Positions 37,591-50,125 of a stretch of 64,000 bases of DNA are shown here, piece by piece. Position 1 is the stretch's first letter. The number at the start of each line of letters is the position of its first letter. Location: NCBI RefSeq assembly GCF_020921035.1, contig NC_063158.1:6864001-6928000 (forward strand), given 5' to 3'. The notes beneath the pieces were generated by a model that was not told the DNA's origin, ran no database searches, and saw only the letters and a list, made by a program, of their open reading frames with translations. This stretch comes from Rhodamnia argentea (Eukaryota > Streptophyta > Magnoliopsida > Myrtales > Myrtaceae). The translations under genes and the position numbers were made by a program.

Positions 37591-38261
37591 GAGGGTTGGC
37601 TCACTTGTGACCAACAAGGGCAATCCTCGCTAGATCAAGCGAGTCCATTCCTCGCCGGATCTAGCGAGCCCTCTCCGGTGGATGGCCATTATTTGAGACT
37701 AGCCATCAGAGAAAATAGAAAGGGGAAAAAGGGGGAAAAAAACAAAGAAAAAAATCAGAAAAAGTTAAGGATGAAAATACCCTTGATTGATCAGTAGATT
37801 TGGCCTATCGATAAGGTTTAGCTGTTTTTTTATACCGATATGCCCACTTCAGATTTTTTTTTTAAACAAATTCCACTTTGGATCCTGTTTTAAGAAAATG
37901 AAGCCACTTCGGAGCTTTATTTCAAACTTCACCAAATATGATTTGATTTAGAAATTAAAGAAAAAAGGAAAAAACAAAAAGCAAAGTGAGGGGGCCACAT
38001 GTCAACTCCTTAGAGGCTCCCTCGTCATGCACCAAAATACTTCCACGACAGATTACTAGCTGATGAACCATGTTTTCCTTATTCCTTGATACGCCCCTCA
38101 TTGGTGGATTACAATACCCACATCTAATTTTAGTAAAACTTTCAAGTGCATAACTTGAACGCCAATCAAAGATATAGTTAGAGGAAATTCTTCCAAACCT
38201 AGTATTGATGAAGATTTGCCCATTATTAAATGCAACCACATTGCTTAAAAATGAGGAAGAT
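37591..38261. other. Spacer without gene
   Basis: Begins with a GC-richer stretch (cgctagatcaagcgag blocks) and continues into spacer paralogous to 14500 and 57150-57750. No protein is supported. Confidence 0.55.
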
Positions 38262-38595
38262 CATTCTAAAATAGATAGACTATCATGCCACCTGTAGGTT
38301 CCATGAATGTTAATCTCATTTTTACATTTTGGGAGTATTTAATTTTACCCTCATAATTTTGAAATTAGTGCATGGCAGACTTTGAACTTCATAAAGTTGC
38401 ATTTCCCCACAAACCCGAACTTGTGTCACTTTAAAGTAGATAAATTATCATGACACTCGGAGGTTCCGTGAATGTAAAATCTCATTCTTACATTTGGGAG
38501 AACTTTATTTTACCCTCATAATTTTGAAGTTGGTGCCTGGCAGACTTTGAACTTCATTAAGTTGCATTACCCCACAAACCCGAACTTGTATAATG
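38262..38595. repeat. Tandem duplication of about 167 bp
   Basis: Two adjacent copies, each running from a gtaggttccatgaatg-like block to ccacaaacccgaacttgt. The single-copy equivalent is seen at 3290-3420, 14170-14300 and 17545-17660. Confidence 0.85.
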
Positions 38596-39468
38596 GTATG
38601 CCAATTAACCTCGTTAACCTTTTTTCGTTAACATGTATCTTCCGCATGCCTTTGAAGGGATAAATAAGTTACATATTTATAATCTAAAACTCTTTGCCGA
38701 ATTATTTACACCCTATATTAAAGATAGATTTGTACCGTGAGCATCAGTTGTCTCCATTATGATGGATTGCTCATACAACTAGATGTTGTCTTGTTGCATT
38801 TGTGCTGCCGTCAAAGTGTTCAATTTTATGAATAGCAGTGAGGTTTAGGAGAATCAGCAGAATTTGCGATGAAACCGGCATGATCGGATAGGTTCTAATT
38901 AGATGGGTATTAGAGGTGATGGAGCAAATTATAGGCTCCAAAAATTCAGCTGGCAAGGAAACCTCCAACAAAGCTGTCCCTCTCTCGTATTAACAGATAT
39001 GTAATTTAGAAGGCAACACACTGGTTTCAAAAGTAATTTTATTTCAAGGATGTGGTGTAATGTGAAACAATTAATATATTTTACTTAGCCTGTATGTTGT
39101 TTGCTTAGATTTTTAATTAATGGCGAGTCTAATTGGATATGTTAAAGGGCTTACATTTAGGCTCTTGCATGGTGATCTTATCGAATTTGCCTTCCACTGT
39201 ACGTCCCTAACAAAATGTGCTAGGATTAGATAAATTTATGACAATCTTTTACCCGATGAAAAATTTTACAAAAGTATAAGGTCGTGTAGTGCATGGAATC
39301 TGTGGGACAGACCGTTCCGGGTATTGTGATAGTTTCAAGATACCACTCATACGCTATGGATGAAACCATGTACACCCCTAATGAACAGTGTCTATAAGGT
39401 TTGGAAGATGCTATGTGCTAGAAAAAGCGTGACAAGCTTGGACAATCTATCGATGCCTCGAAACTAGG

Positions 39469-39630
39469 GTTATCTCTACTTTACAGGAAAATGTGAAGAT
39501 GGCTCCAAGAAAAGAAAACTAAATAAGTTGAACTTGACTCAGCACCACGTGTTATCTCTACTTTACAGGAAAATGTGAAGATGGCTCCAAGAAATGAAAA
39601 CTATAAAGTTGAACTTGACTCAGCACCACA
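39469..39630. repeat. Tandem duplication of about 81 bp
   Basis: The block gttatctctactttacagg...gactcagcaccac occurs twice in a row with few differences. Confidence 0.9.
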
Positions 39631-39954
39631 GGTCACTGGAAAATGATGAAACCTTAAAAAGCTGGACTTGACCTAAGCACATGTTACTGGGCAAATTAAG
39701 CAGTTTTCAAAATGAGTCGGACGCATGCGAACGAGAAATACATTTTTAATGGACTAGTACTTGATTATTAATTAACTAATACGTCATTGAGGGAGAGCAG
39801 TTATCACAAGGTCAGTTGGTGCCTACTCTAGTTTGAATTGCTTGCCTTCGTCGAGAGAAATATCGAGCTTTCCCAAGCCAAATTATTCCTTGGGACTTTG
39901 GGTGTGTGTATATATATAGCAAGATGCAGGTGTGTTACACATATCTAAGACTAT

Positions 39955-40470
39955 TTGTTTTTCGAAAAATTTGAAATTTCTAAAAAATATTTTTCAGCAA
40001 GTCTGAAAATGAACTAGAAAATATTTTCCGTCGTTGATATGGAAAAACCGATTTGATTTTCCTTTCGTGCACTCATTTTGATAGTTTTTATTTTTTTATT
40101 TTTTTCCCTCTTCTTTTGGTCGCCAGCGAGGCCGGAAAAGCCAAGCCTCCCCTCACTTGTGGCCGGATGAAGAAGAAGGAAAAAGGGGAAGAGGGAAAAT
40201 AAAAAGATAAAAGAAAATGAAAAAGTGAAAAAGTGAAAAATAAATATATAAAAAATAAAAATTCTGAATTTTTAAAAATTAAATAAAAATGAAAAGAAAG
40301 TAAAAAGATAATTAAAAAGAAAGGAAATGTGAAAAAGAGGAGGTAGGAAAGATGAGGAAAACATTTTCCACCCTTTTGAATGAGTGTTTTCCATGGGGGT
40401 AAAATATTTTCTTGACTAGCTTATTTTTCACAGACCAAAAGCCCGAAATTCAGAAAAACATTTTTGTGAA
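39955..40470. mobile_element. Possible foldback element with GC-rich centre
   Basis: AT-rich arms holding gaaaatattttcc-type motifs flank a centre with gccagcgaggccgg. A region with the same design is at 55590-56175. Ends and duplication are not resolved. Confidence 0.35.
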
Positions 40471-41280
40471 AGTTGTTTTCAGCGAAATAAACTGAGCATA
40501 GGACTATAGTTGTTATATTATTTTGTATGTTGATCTCAATATGAATTTTCACAGAAAAAATAACCTGTAAAAAACCTATATCATATAAAATATTTCCATC
40601 AATCAAATTTTTTTCACTAGAGCTTAAGTAGAGTTTTGTTAAAAGCACGCCTGAACGCCATCATGTGAATTTATCCGCCGACTAAAAGAAAGCGTAAGAA
40701 GTAGAATTATAATGTTTGTCGAGTCATAATACATGAGATTGATATAGAGCTAGGTGTTACATGATTACACTATTGATGAGTTATCCATAGTGGGAATGCT
40801 TATCGAAGACCATGACATAACTATCAACATTCGATCGCGATTAGTCCATGGTTATCACTTAACGAAAAAAGGTTATATACAGTGTCAACTGAGGAGTTGT
40901 AACCGTTTACAGATAAGATGGACGCGGCCGTGGAGCCTAAAGCCCTGGAGATGCGGGTGTAACCATTAATTTGAATGTTAACTGACTATGAGCGGGTACA
41001 CTTTATAATATCTACTTTTCCTTGGGGCTGCATTATTGACTCCTCCCGTGATCAGCGCACGATACCCCCTGAAGCATCGTGTCAACTTCCACGACCAGAG
41101 TCTCCACTCCTTGAACTACTTAAAAGACAAAAGTATAAAGAGCGGGCTATCAAGAAAATGGTGTTATCAAGTAAGAAATCGTGATGAACAGTTTGATCTG
41201 CTTTATTTACCTTTCCTACCTAAACGTGAATCCTTCTGGACATTATGGCAAAAGCACTCGACTTGTCGGAGCATTCTTTT

Positions 41281-42526
41281 TGTTGAGAATGAAAGGGTTG
41301 AGCGAATCGGTGAAATGGTCGAAAGAAAGAAAAGGAAATCAGATACCAAATTTACATGGTTCGATTTAAATATCGAAATCTACGTCAACGGGAAGAGCAA
41401 CACGAAATTTCACTATCGAAACAAGCAATATAATGAGATTTCAATCACTCGAGCACTCAAACACACTCTTGGTATTTTCCAATCCTCAATTACACCCAAT
41501 AACTCACACAATGTTTAGTCCCTCATAATTCCTACTAAAATCTCACTCGATGAATCATACAAATTCTACTCACAAGAATTTAACTACCTAAATTACTAAT
41601 GGGTGCAATTATAATAAGTAAATCCTCACGAGGGGAACTCTCTCTTCTCTCGGTCACCGAATGAACATGATACAGAATGTATTGGTAGTGCGTTTCCGGA
41701 TCGATTGGACAGGCAGAAATCCAATCGGAAGACGAAACGATGATGTGTCAAGAATCAGTGGATAGGGTCGACGATATCGGATCGAGCTCAAATTCAGTCG
41801 GCTGAAGCGAAACGGCGTCTTGATCAATATTCACCACCTTTGGCCGTGACTAACGATGAATTTTGGCGATTGGAAATGTCTAGATGGATTTTCCTATTTG
41901 TTTTTTAGTATTTTCGGGATTTATTTTACTATTAATGGCAGTTTTGTAATTTTGGATTTTGATGTTTAGAATCCTACTAGGATTAGATTTAGGGTTAATA
42001 CCCTATAAAAGGTGTTGTTATCACATTTTTTGAGGACGATTATTGATTATTGAACTTTGAAATTTCTCTTAAGTAAGAATTTGCTAGTTGTCTTCGCTGA
42101 ACGTTATATAAGAACTTAGCGCCCTTTCAATGTTGAGAGAACTTTTCTATTTATGGCCAAGAGAAGCCTCCATTATCCTTGTCCTGGACGAGCATTTAAT
42201 ACAAGGAACAGAAGTCCAAAAGGGGCAGAGACCCCTTCTGGACGTCCATGCTTCATGCGGCTTCCTTTTTTGACTTGGCATGAGGGAGTCACTATTCTCA
42301 AATAGAAGAAGACAATAAAAGCCCACACGCCTTTTATCCTTTTATATGTTCCTCTTGCGGCTAAATTGATCAGGCACCCATGTTTGACAAAATTGTGCAG
42401 CTTGTTGTGGGCCCATCAACAATTGGAGTTGGCCAATAGATTTGTGAACTTGGCCGGCTTCAATAATGTAGTCGATCATCCATGTGCGAGTTTTATTTGA
42501 GTTCGAGCTCCAGACATATTTTAACA
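41281..42526 (+). mobile_element. Solo LTR, 1246 bp, TSD CTTTT
   Basis: Starts TGTTGAGAATG and ends TTTTAACA, flanked by CTTTT at 41276-41280 and 42527-42531. A TATA box (CCTATAAAAGG, about 42001) fits a plus-oriented LTR. There is no gag or pol. The empty site is visible in the paralogous spacers as gcattcttttcatggacc. Confidence 0.87.
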
Positions 42527-42576
42527 CTTTTCATGAGCCGATTTTTTCTCACTGCTGCGGTAGTACAATGAACGTA

Positions 42577-43095
42577 GGGTTGAGCATGGACTGGATGGGT
42601 AGATTCCGAACCTAGGCCCTGAAACCGATCCTATTATAATAGGTTCCAAATTTTTAGAATCTGAAACCTACCTTATTTATCCTAGAGCCTGTTTTGGAAC
42701 CTACCGTATTTTTTCGATCCTATTTCAGAGTCTATCCAATAAACAGTTTTTCCTTTTTTATGTTATTTTTTGAAGCAAAATAATATGAGTAACAATGAAA
42801 CAATTCAAAGTAAAAGATGGATAATAAAACTCACTATCCAGCAAAAGCAATAATCTCTAATATGAGCAATATAAATTACAATCCACAAAAAATAGAAGAG
42901 CAAAGGCGAACGAGACTAGGTTTTTTTTTTTTTTAACAGTTGCTAAAAACCGGTTTTAAAATCGGTTTGGTTCCTGGACTCGTTTGAGCGGAAACCGGTT
43001 CCCGGACTGGTTTGAGCGGAAACCGGTTCCCGGACTTATTTTTCAAGTGGTTCGATCCGGATTTTGGGTAAATCCGATTCGGTTGCACAATCCCA
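42577..43095. mobile_element. MITE of about 519 bp with an 8-10 bp TSD
   Basis: The 10-mer AATGAACGTA lies on both sides (42567-42576 and 43096-43105). It occurs once in the paralogous spacers (caatgaacgtatg). Ends GGGTTGAGCATGG and GCACAATCCCA are imperfect inverted repeats. The 8-10 bp duplication suggests hAT or Mutator-like. Inside, a 27-bp piece with gcggaaaccggttcccgg is tandemly repeated. Confidence 0.78.
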
Positions 43096-43276
43096 AATGA
43101 ACGTATGGAATTCCGATAAGTTGCATCGCTGAACGTCTTCAGAGTCTAGACGTCTCGATTTCTAGAGCTCTGGGATCTCCAAAAGTTCACGTGAGATTGA
43201 CCCACCCCCATCATTTCGTTCAATCTTCGAAACTCGACAGATGTGAACTATTTGCTGAGGCTCGGAGTTGAATCCC

Positions 43277-46200
43277 TCATTTTTCCACCTTCGCGACTTT
43301 CTGCAGTCCCTGAACATCACAGAGCTTGCAGCACCCTTTAATGTTCAAATCTTTAAGGTTATCGAAGCCCGAGAGGTCTGGTAATGCTTCAATGGAACTA
43401 CACCCCTCCATATCCAATTTTTCCAAGTTTTTCAATCTTTCAAGGCCTTTAACTTCGACTAGATTCTGGCATTCGCAAATGCTTAATTGCTTCAGACGTG
43501 TTAATTGCGAAAGGTCCGGTCTTACAAGGGACTGACAGTCCCCTAACCGCAGCTCTTCCAAGTTTTTCAGTTTGTTAAGGCCTCGAACTTGAACTGTATC
43601 ATCCGCCACAGGACAAAGAGCATCATCTGACTTAGAGAACATTCTCAACCACAAGGATCTCAAAGACTCTAGATGTTCAAGGCCGTAGAGGTTGGACAAC
43701 TTCCCGCATCTTGATACAGTTAATTGTGCTAAGTATTTTAATGCTTCAGGACCCTTGATTTCTGTCAGCTCGCTGCACGAATCAATAGTTAATTTTGTTA
43801 AGAATTCCAAATTTGACAAACTCGGTAACTCTTTCAACTCATCACAATCTTGGACAAAAAGCTCCAATATTCCTGAGGGAAGCTCCAGCATGGATTCCAG
43901 CGATCGGCAACCCACGACGCCGAGCCTTTTTAGGAGGATTAGATGAGAAAGTTGAGGCAATGTGCGATGCAGACAAGTGACTCCCAAAGCAATTAAACAT
44001 GCAGGAAGCTCTGGCAGCGACTGAAGTTTGTCACAACTTATTAGATCGAAGTGTTGCAGAGAAGGCAGCTTACTGAAGCTTTGTGCGAGCAATTGCAAAA
44101 TCTTGCACTCGTGCAAATCAAGTTTCTCAAGACGAGAGAGCTTATCGATTGCGTCGGGGAAGCCAGAAATACCTGTGGATACTAATCGAAGGATCTTCAG
44201 TGAAGCCAACCCATCTATTTCAATTTTCCCTCCCATACTCGCGCTATTGGTGGCATCTAATTCTTCCAGTTTGGCCAACTTTCTAATAGTACTAGGTAAA
44301 CTACTCAATTTATTATTAAAAGCAATATGCAAGCTTTTCAAGTTTTTCAAGTTTCCAATGGATTCAGGTAATTTGCGATTGCCTGAACATGACAAATCCA
44401 ATTCAGTCAATTGTTCCAACTTCCCGGTTGAATTGGGGATATGTTGGAGAGAATAATCAGATCAGAAATCTTTTGAGAACCTCATTCTGCCGCATGACAA
44501 GCGCTGCAATTTTACGAGGGATCCAATGCTCTCTGGAAGTCTAAATAACCCAATGCAATCACTCAAGTCAAGGGCCGACAAATTCACCGGATGGCTAATT
44601 GAGTCGGGAAGTCCAAACAATAATATGCAAGTGTTGGCATTAAGCACCTCCAGCTTCTTCAAAGAACCTATCCATGGAGGAATTTCCTTAATAGAAGTCC
44701 TGCTTATGTGAAGTTCCTTCAGTTCTTCCAACTGGCCCATTTCATGGGGTAGCTCTTGGAGTTTCCAACATCCCAGCAAATCCAAGAAAACCAGGCCCTT
44801 GGCTTCTCCAATAGAAGGGTGAATTTGCTCCAGATTTACGCATCCATTGAGGGTTAGTATCTCTAAATTTCGGAAAGCTGAGATATCAGGCGTAACTTTT
44901 AAACAACGGCAACATGCAAGACATAGAACTTTCAACTGCTTCGCCACCTGCAAGACAAAATGATGGATAACTTTTCACTAAGAGCAAGTCACTAGAAACA
45001 AAAGACAAAATGACATGCTCCTTCTGACCTTGAGATGATTCCAACCTTCCCAAAGCTCTGAAATGTCACTTTTTGCTAAATTAAGTATGACTACTTTCTC
45101 CAGACTAAAACTAGCCGGCACGAATGCTGGATATCCAATCCACACAAGGCATCGTAACTTAGGAAGCAAGCCTTTGGAATCTCCAATCAGCTTCGCACCA
45201 TCCACTGCAAGGACCCTTAAGTTGGGTAGCATCCCAAATTGTTCAGTTGTCGATTCACTCTGCGAGCAGTTTCCCAAAAGACTAAGGGCCTGAACGCGAT
45301 CATTTTGAATTCACTTCACAAATGTTGCATCAAATCAGCTAACAAAATTTTATCATGTATGTGATTTTTCTTTTTCTTTTTTTTTTGCAATAGCTCGTTT
45401 CAAGGGAGAAAAAACCACGATTGGTACAACGAATAACAAATTAGAATCAATCAATACTAACATCAAGTGCACATGTAACCACCAAGCAGCGGGGAGTTTA
45501 CTGTTCAAACCAAAAGCTTTCTTCTTCTTTTTTCAATTCGATAGAAAATGTCTACCATGTATAAATGCTAAGCACATCCCTTCCTAATCACATAAAGGAA
45601 ATAACATACGGAGAGCAATCGCGGTTGTAGGGTCTAATAATTCATTCCAATCAATAGATTTCATGTCAAAATAGAGTAGAACAACAATAAAGGTTACAAT
45701 TACCTTATTTCTCTGAAGTATTTCCAAGGCTTCCTCATGGACCCACAGCCTACTTCGATTCATAACCGCATCGTAATCTTCTTGACGAACAATTTCCCTA
45801 CCAAGATCTCTCAGTTGGTCATACATTCTCAACTTTACATCGTCTCCAAGTTTTATTAGTGACATAAAACACAATGTTTCAATCCCCATCCCGGGAAGAA
45901 AATTACAGGCATCCCACATATAAGACAAAAATCTTGAATCTTGTCCAATGCAAAAACAAGTGATATCCAAAAATATATGCTTTTCCTCATAGCTTAAAGT
46001 GTCATAACTTATCCTCGGCTTCTCTTGCACTTTCAAATGTGGTACATTCCATAACTTCTTTAACGCATCTTCCCAAAATGCTTTGTTTCACCCATACGTA
46101 AAGAACCTACAACCTCGAGAGCTAAGGGAAGCCCTCCAGTAGTGGATACGACATCACGAGAGAGAGAGACTCAAATTCACACGGAGGAGAATCCTTCAGA

Positions 46201-47611
46201 AAGGCATGTCTACTAAACAAGATCAAGGACTTATCCTTAGCAATTTCTTTGAGTTCGTACTTTCAATTCACCCCAGCATCATCAAGAACAGACTTTATTC
46301 TTGTGGTAATTATTATCTTACTTCCCATCTCAAACTAGTCATGTTTCCGAACCAAAGCTTTGATTTGATTGTTATCATCTATATCATCTAGAAGAATCAG
46401 GACTTTCTTATATTTAAATCTAGATTCATAATCCCGATTCCTTCATTTCTAGTGGACACTCGATCATCCATTTTTTGTAGATCAAATATTAATTGATTCT
46501 GCAAATATGATATGCCTTTGCGCCATGAGGATTCACAAATATCTGCAATGAAACTACAATGCTAAAATTGTTCGGAGAGTCATTGTAGACGATCTTGGCT
46601 AAAGTTGTCTTACCAATACCTCCTATTCCATAAATACTGACAGTTTGCGTAGCACTAGAGTCGTCATCCAGCAATCTCAAAATATCCTCCACAGCATTAT
46701 TGATTCTGATAAGTTGTTTGGTAACAACCAGCCAAAAGGCCTTCTTTAACTCGCTCAATACTTTTCTTACGACCATTTTCATCAATTCTCCTTCATGGCC
46801 ATTCATAAAGCATTCGAGCTAAAATGCATTAGAAGAACAATCATATCATGTTATGTCTCTCATTATCACCACGCTACATAATATAAGAGTAGAAAACGCA
46901 AAAACAATATGAGAAACACACAAATGTATAGCTTCCTCCACAAGCAAGATCCTGTTGAAAGAAAGTAAACAAGGCTTTGACAGAAAATGAAATACCCGTC
47001 AGCTATTCTCTCTGATTCCCAGCCCTTTAGGGAGGCGACCTCTTGGAGTGCTTGTTTCCATTTCACGACATCTTCCCCAGAATACTTCTCACTTAAATGG
47101 GAGAACGCCCCTACAAAGCTCCCTTTTGGTTTTGCACATGGGTTGGTTCAACCCGGTAAAATGTGGGCAAGACAACGCCCGACGCTCTTCAAGCACTCCG
47201 TAATCTGAATGAGCTCTGAAGGCACCATTTGCTCGAAGTGTAGTTCGGAAAGAGAATCGGGATCGAGATCTTACTATTCTTAATGGCCTGGAGAAGGTTG
47301 GTGCCGATATCCTCACCTTCTCGAAGCTCGTTGTTGTCTTTGAACACGCAGATTCCAGCATCAACGTGGCCGTTGTAGAGGTGACCCACGAATGCCTTGC
47401 GAGTATCCTTACCACTAAAATTCAAGAACATGTCGTAGTTGTCACTCCCCGCCGAAGCAGTGGACGAACTAGACGCGCCGGCATAATCTGCTTTTGGAAG
47501 TGTGCTCTTCTTGTTGCTTCTGACAAAATTGCGTGCGAGCACAGAGAGAAGAATCAACACAACCAACACTGCAAAAAAAAAAAGCCCAAACGCTACTGGA
47601 TCATGCTTCAT
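43277..47611 (-). pseudogene. TNL-C: TIR-NB-LRR pseudogene with N-terminal membrane segment
   Basis: All four exons can be traced: TIR 47611-46996, NB-ARC about 46800-45715, exon 3 45313-45029 and LRR 44947-43277. The N-terminus has a hydrophobic stretch (about residues 7-25) before RNFVRSNKK, as in D. Breaks: small deletions in the TIR near 47217, 47175 and 47130. The intron-1 acceptor is mutated (AACAG in the paralogues, AATGG here). A 1-bp loss sits after the P-loop near 46587. A TAG at 46562-46564 is at the codon also stopped in D. Several indels follow in NB-ARC, for example near 46425. The first codon of exon 3 is TGA (45311-45313). An in-frame TGA lies in the LRR exon at 44462-44464. 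The P-loop reads GIGGIGKT. No functional receptor can be made from it as it stands. Confidence 0.93.
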
Positions 47612-47740
47612 TTTTATTTCACCGACAAATCTTGAACCGATCTCCTGGTCAATAGCAAAGATTGAAATGCCTCTGTTCGTTTGCCCAACAAGATGACCAT
47701 GGAGAGCTGAGTTTTTGGTGCTCTATGCTTCAAGATAAGT
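47612..47740 (-). promoter_or_regulatory. 5'-proximal conserved block of TNL-C
   Basis: Shares the block before the TNL-A, B and D start codons (atgcctct-tttg, agctgagttttttgg-type). It is interrupted 50 bp further out by the MITE at 47787. Confidence 0.45.
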
Positions 47741-47786
47741 TGATGAAAAATCAACCGTGCCCTTTCTTTTGGGTATGTGAGATTTA

Positions 47787-49015
47787 TGGCCTATATGGCA
47801 ACCATTTCGATCCAAAAAAGTGATTTTGATTAAAATGACTTTTTGGTTTCGTTTCCCTGGATAAGTTTTAGAAAATCAGAACGTGTTTAGTAACTACTTA
47901 AAATTTCTATTCCTGGAACAGAAACACGTTTGATAACTACATAAAATTTTTGTTTCTCAAAACAACTGCTCTTTCCAATTTTTTTCATTTAAGTCAAATA
48001 ATTACGTAGTTACTTTGTAAAATTTCATTCTACATTTCGAATTAATTGAAAATTAATTCATATTGATTTTCTCTTATATAACATATTGCATATTGAAATA
48101 TAAAAATAAATATCAATAATCATCATGAGTCATTTTCGCCATTTATTGTGGGGTTTCATCGAACTCTTTTAAGCGAGCGAACAACCGATACAACCGACAC
48201 CTTCGTTTCTACAAGGAAAATGCAATGCCCCGCCATGCATTGTGTGCGTTTTTTGTTCTAGGAAATCAAACCTCTGTCTTAATTCGTCGAAAACTTAAGA
48301 ACGAAAGCTTGCTAAGTGTTCACGATGGTTATTTTTGTCTTTTTCCAAAAAATTTTAAAACTAGACTAAGTCTAAAGTACATAAACCTAGGAAAATCACA
48401 ACCGATGAAATCAAGTGTATAATCAAGGAATCATAAAATTGATAAATCACATCATAAAATCTTAATGAAGCCCTAAGGGCTTAGAGAAATATGTTTCGAG
48501 TTTAATTGCATAGAAGTTTATGATTTTTCAAAAAAAAAGTACAAAATCTATGAAATCTAGGGAATCTAGGCCCAAATTTATGAAAATGAGGTCAAAATAG
48601 CCTAATCTAAGCTTCTCCAATTTTTAGGGATTTTTTTTAAAATTTTCTTATTTTTTAGAATTTTTCCAAATTTTTTTATTTTTTTTTTTATTTTTCATGT
48701 AATATTTTATTATCTTATATATTTTTCTTTGAAAATGAGATCTCGTTCTGTTTTAGGTCGAGGAAAAATTGAGAGAACTAAAAAAGAAAAGTAAGAGATG
48801 TGAGACTTTATTCTATTTGTGATTCTGAAAGTTGATTCCTTTTTTCGGAACCAAATTTTTTTTTTTTTTTTGTTCTTGTTTTTGCTTTAAAACTGTTTTT
48901 GGGAACAAAATTAGAATCAGAATCGGAATCATTTATGTTATCATACAGGATTCTCATTTTTTTATTAGTTCTGGGAAACATAATCAGAGAACCAAAATGG
49001 TTACCATGCGGGCCC
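47787..49015. mobile_element. Harbinger-like MITE, 1229 bp, TSD TTA
   Basis: Left end TGGCCTATATGGCAACCATT and right end complementing GGGCCCGCATGGTAACCATT are imperfect inverted repeats. They continue with gttccc-type blocks (tttcgtttccctgg against ctgggaaacataa). TTA flanks at 47784-47786 and 49016-49018. The long AT-rich interior encodes nothing recognisable. It lies about 175 bp upstream of the TNL-C start. Confidence 0.75.
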
Positions 49016-49239
49016 TTAATCGCCGATGGGGCGCACCCGCTTTGATCATAAAATCTATCGAGAATCATCTTGTTCCACCTCAGCGAGATTGCCACTCCAT
49101 TAACACTTGACACACGTCAACAAGACCCCAAATTCATCAATCAAGTTCAAGTACTAACCTCTATGCCGTACGCAGTTTTAAAATACGCTGTAAATGAAGG
49201 ATACGTGGTTAGTGGTGGTATAAATAATTGAGCTCTCAA

Positions 49240-50125
49240 ATGATTATAGTCATTATCATATGACATCTACGTCATGCGCAGTCGAGTTTTTAGCAATTTC
49301 TACTTCAAGACGGGGGAAATAAGTACCGTGGTTTCCTTCTATACTTGGAAGATAACTCTCGGCCATCTTGCATGGTTTTGAGCTCAAAATAAATGATCGC
49401 TCGGCTATCTATGCTCCGTGTTCGTAGCGTCGCTAATAAAGTGCAAGAAGGGAAAGCAGGAGGTGAGGCAGGAGGATGACGTGCAAGATAGAGTTTGACT
49501 AATAATTCAAAAGCAATCTCAACGTATGGGAGATTTTAGATGTTCTTACAGGGAATCCAGAGATGCCTTCGAACTTCTGGCAAAAATACACCCAGGTGGT
49601 TCTACCTCTATGTTCTAACTCGCAAGCCATTGGTAATTGGAGAGTTCAACTCCCTCTCACTTTGTAATAAAGAAAGAACGTGAGGAAGACTTCGTGCCGC
49701 GCTCCAGAAGGAAACACAAAAACAGCAAAAGCAAGTCGAACACCTGTGAACGTGTTGACAACACTGGAACAAGCACCTAAAGCGGACACATGATTGAACT
49801 GGACTTACAGACCAAACTGCACAGCTCTCCGAATGACTTTAGGCGAGCATTTGGAAAAAGTTAAGCAAGTCGAGCTAGACTTCCGATTAAAAAGGAAAAG
49901 TTGAGAGCGGCCCGCTCAGAGGCCAGCGAACGGAGAGAGTCAATTGAATTAGTGTTTGTTTCTAGAATGAGATACATTGTTGAGTTGCTGAGCTTGCGCG
50001 AATCCAAGGAAGATCTGAGAGGGGACCGGGATGGAGATCCTCCGTGCATGAAGAAATTCTCTTCCCTTTTGCTTTTTTCTTTCTGACATGGAAGCAATTA
50101 TTACCGTGGTGCGAACGAGAATAGA
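49240..50125. repeat. TNL upstream spacer module, copy 5
   Basis: Collinear with copies 2 and 4 but shorter (gtggtttccttctatac, tcgtagcgtcgctaataaag, ggaggatgacgtgc). The 49019-49239 stretch before it is unremarkable. No gene is supported. Confidence 0.65.

Larger units (their letters stand above)
38596..40970. other. Spacer, mostly noncoding
   Basis: Contains the 38740-38990 block shared with 17780-18010, a tandem duplication (39469-39630) and an AT-rich putative element (39955-40470). No gene is supported. Confidence 0.55.
40971..43276. repeat. TNL-C downstream spacer module, with two insertions
   Basis: The spacer blocks (gtgttatcaagta-gaaat, gatctgctttatttacc, gtcggagcattctttt, gaacgtatgg-attccgataagttgcat) match the other units. 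They are interrupted by a solo LTR (41281-42526) and a small MITE (42577-43095). Removing both restores collinearity with 50126-51223 and 24540-24825. Confidence 0.8.

Noticed and set aside
41036..41518. 160-codon open frame on the plus strand in the TNL-C spacer
   Set aside because: It runs across the left border of the solo LTR (41281), so it joins unrelated sequences.
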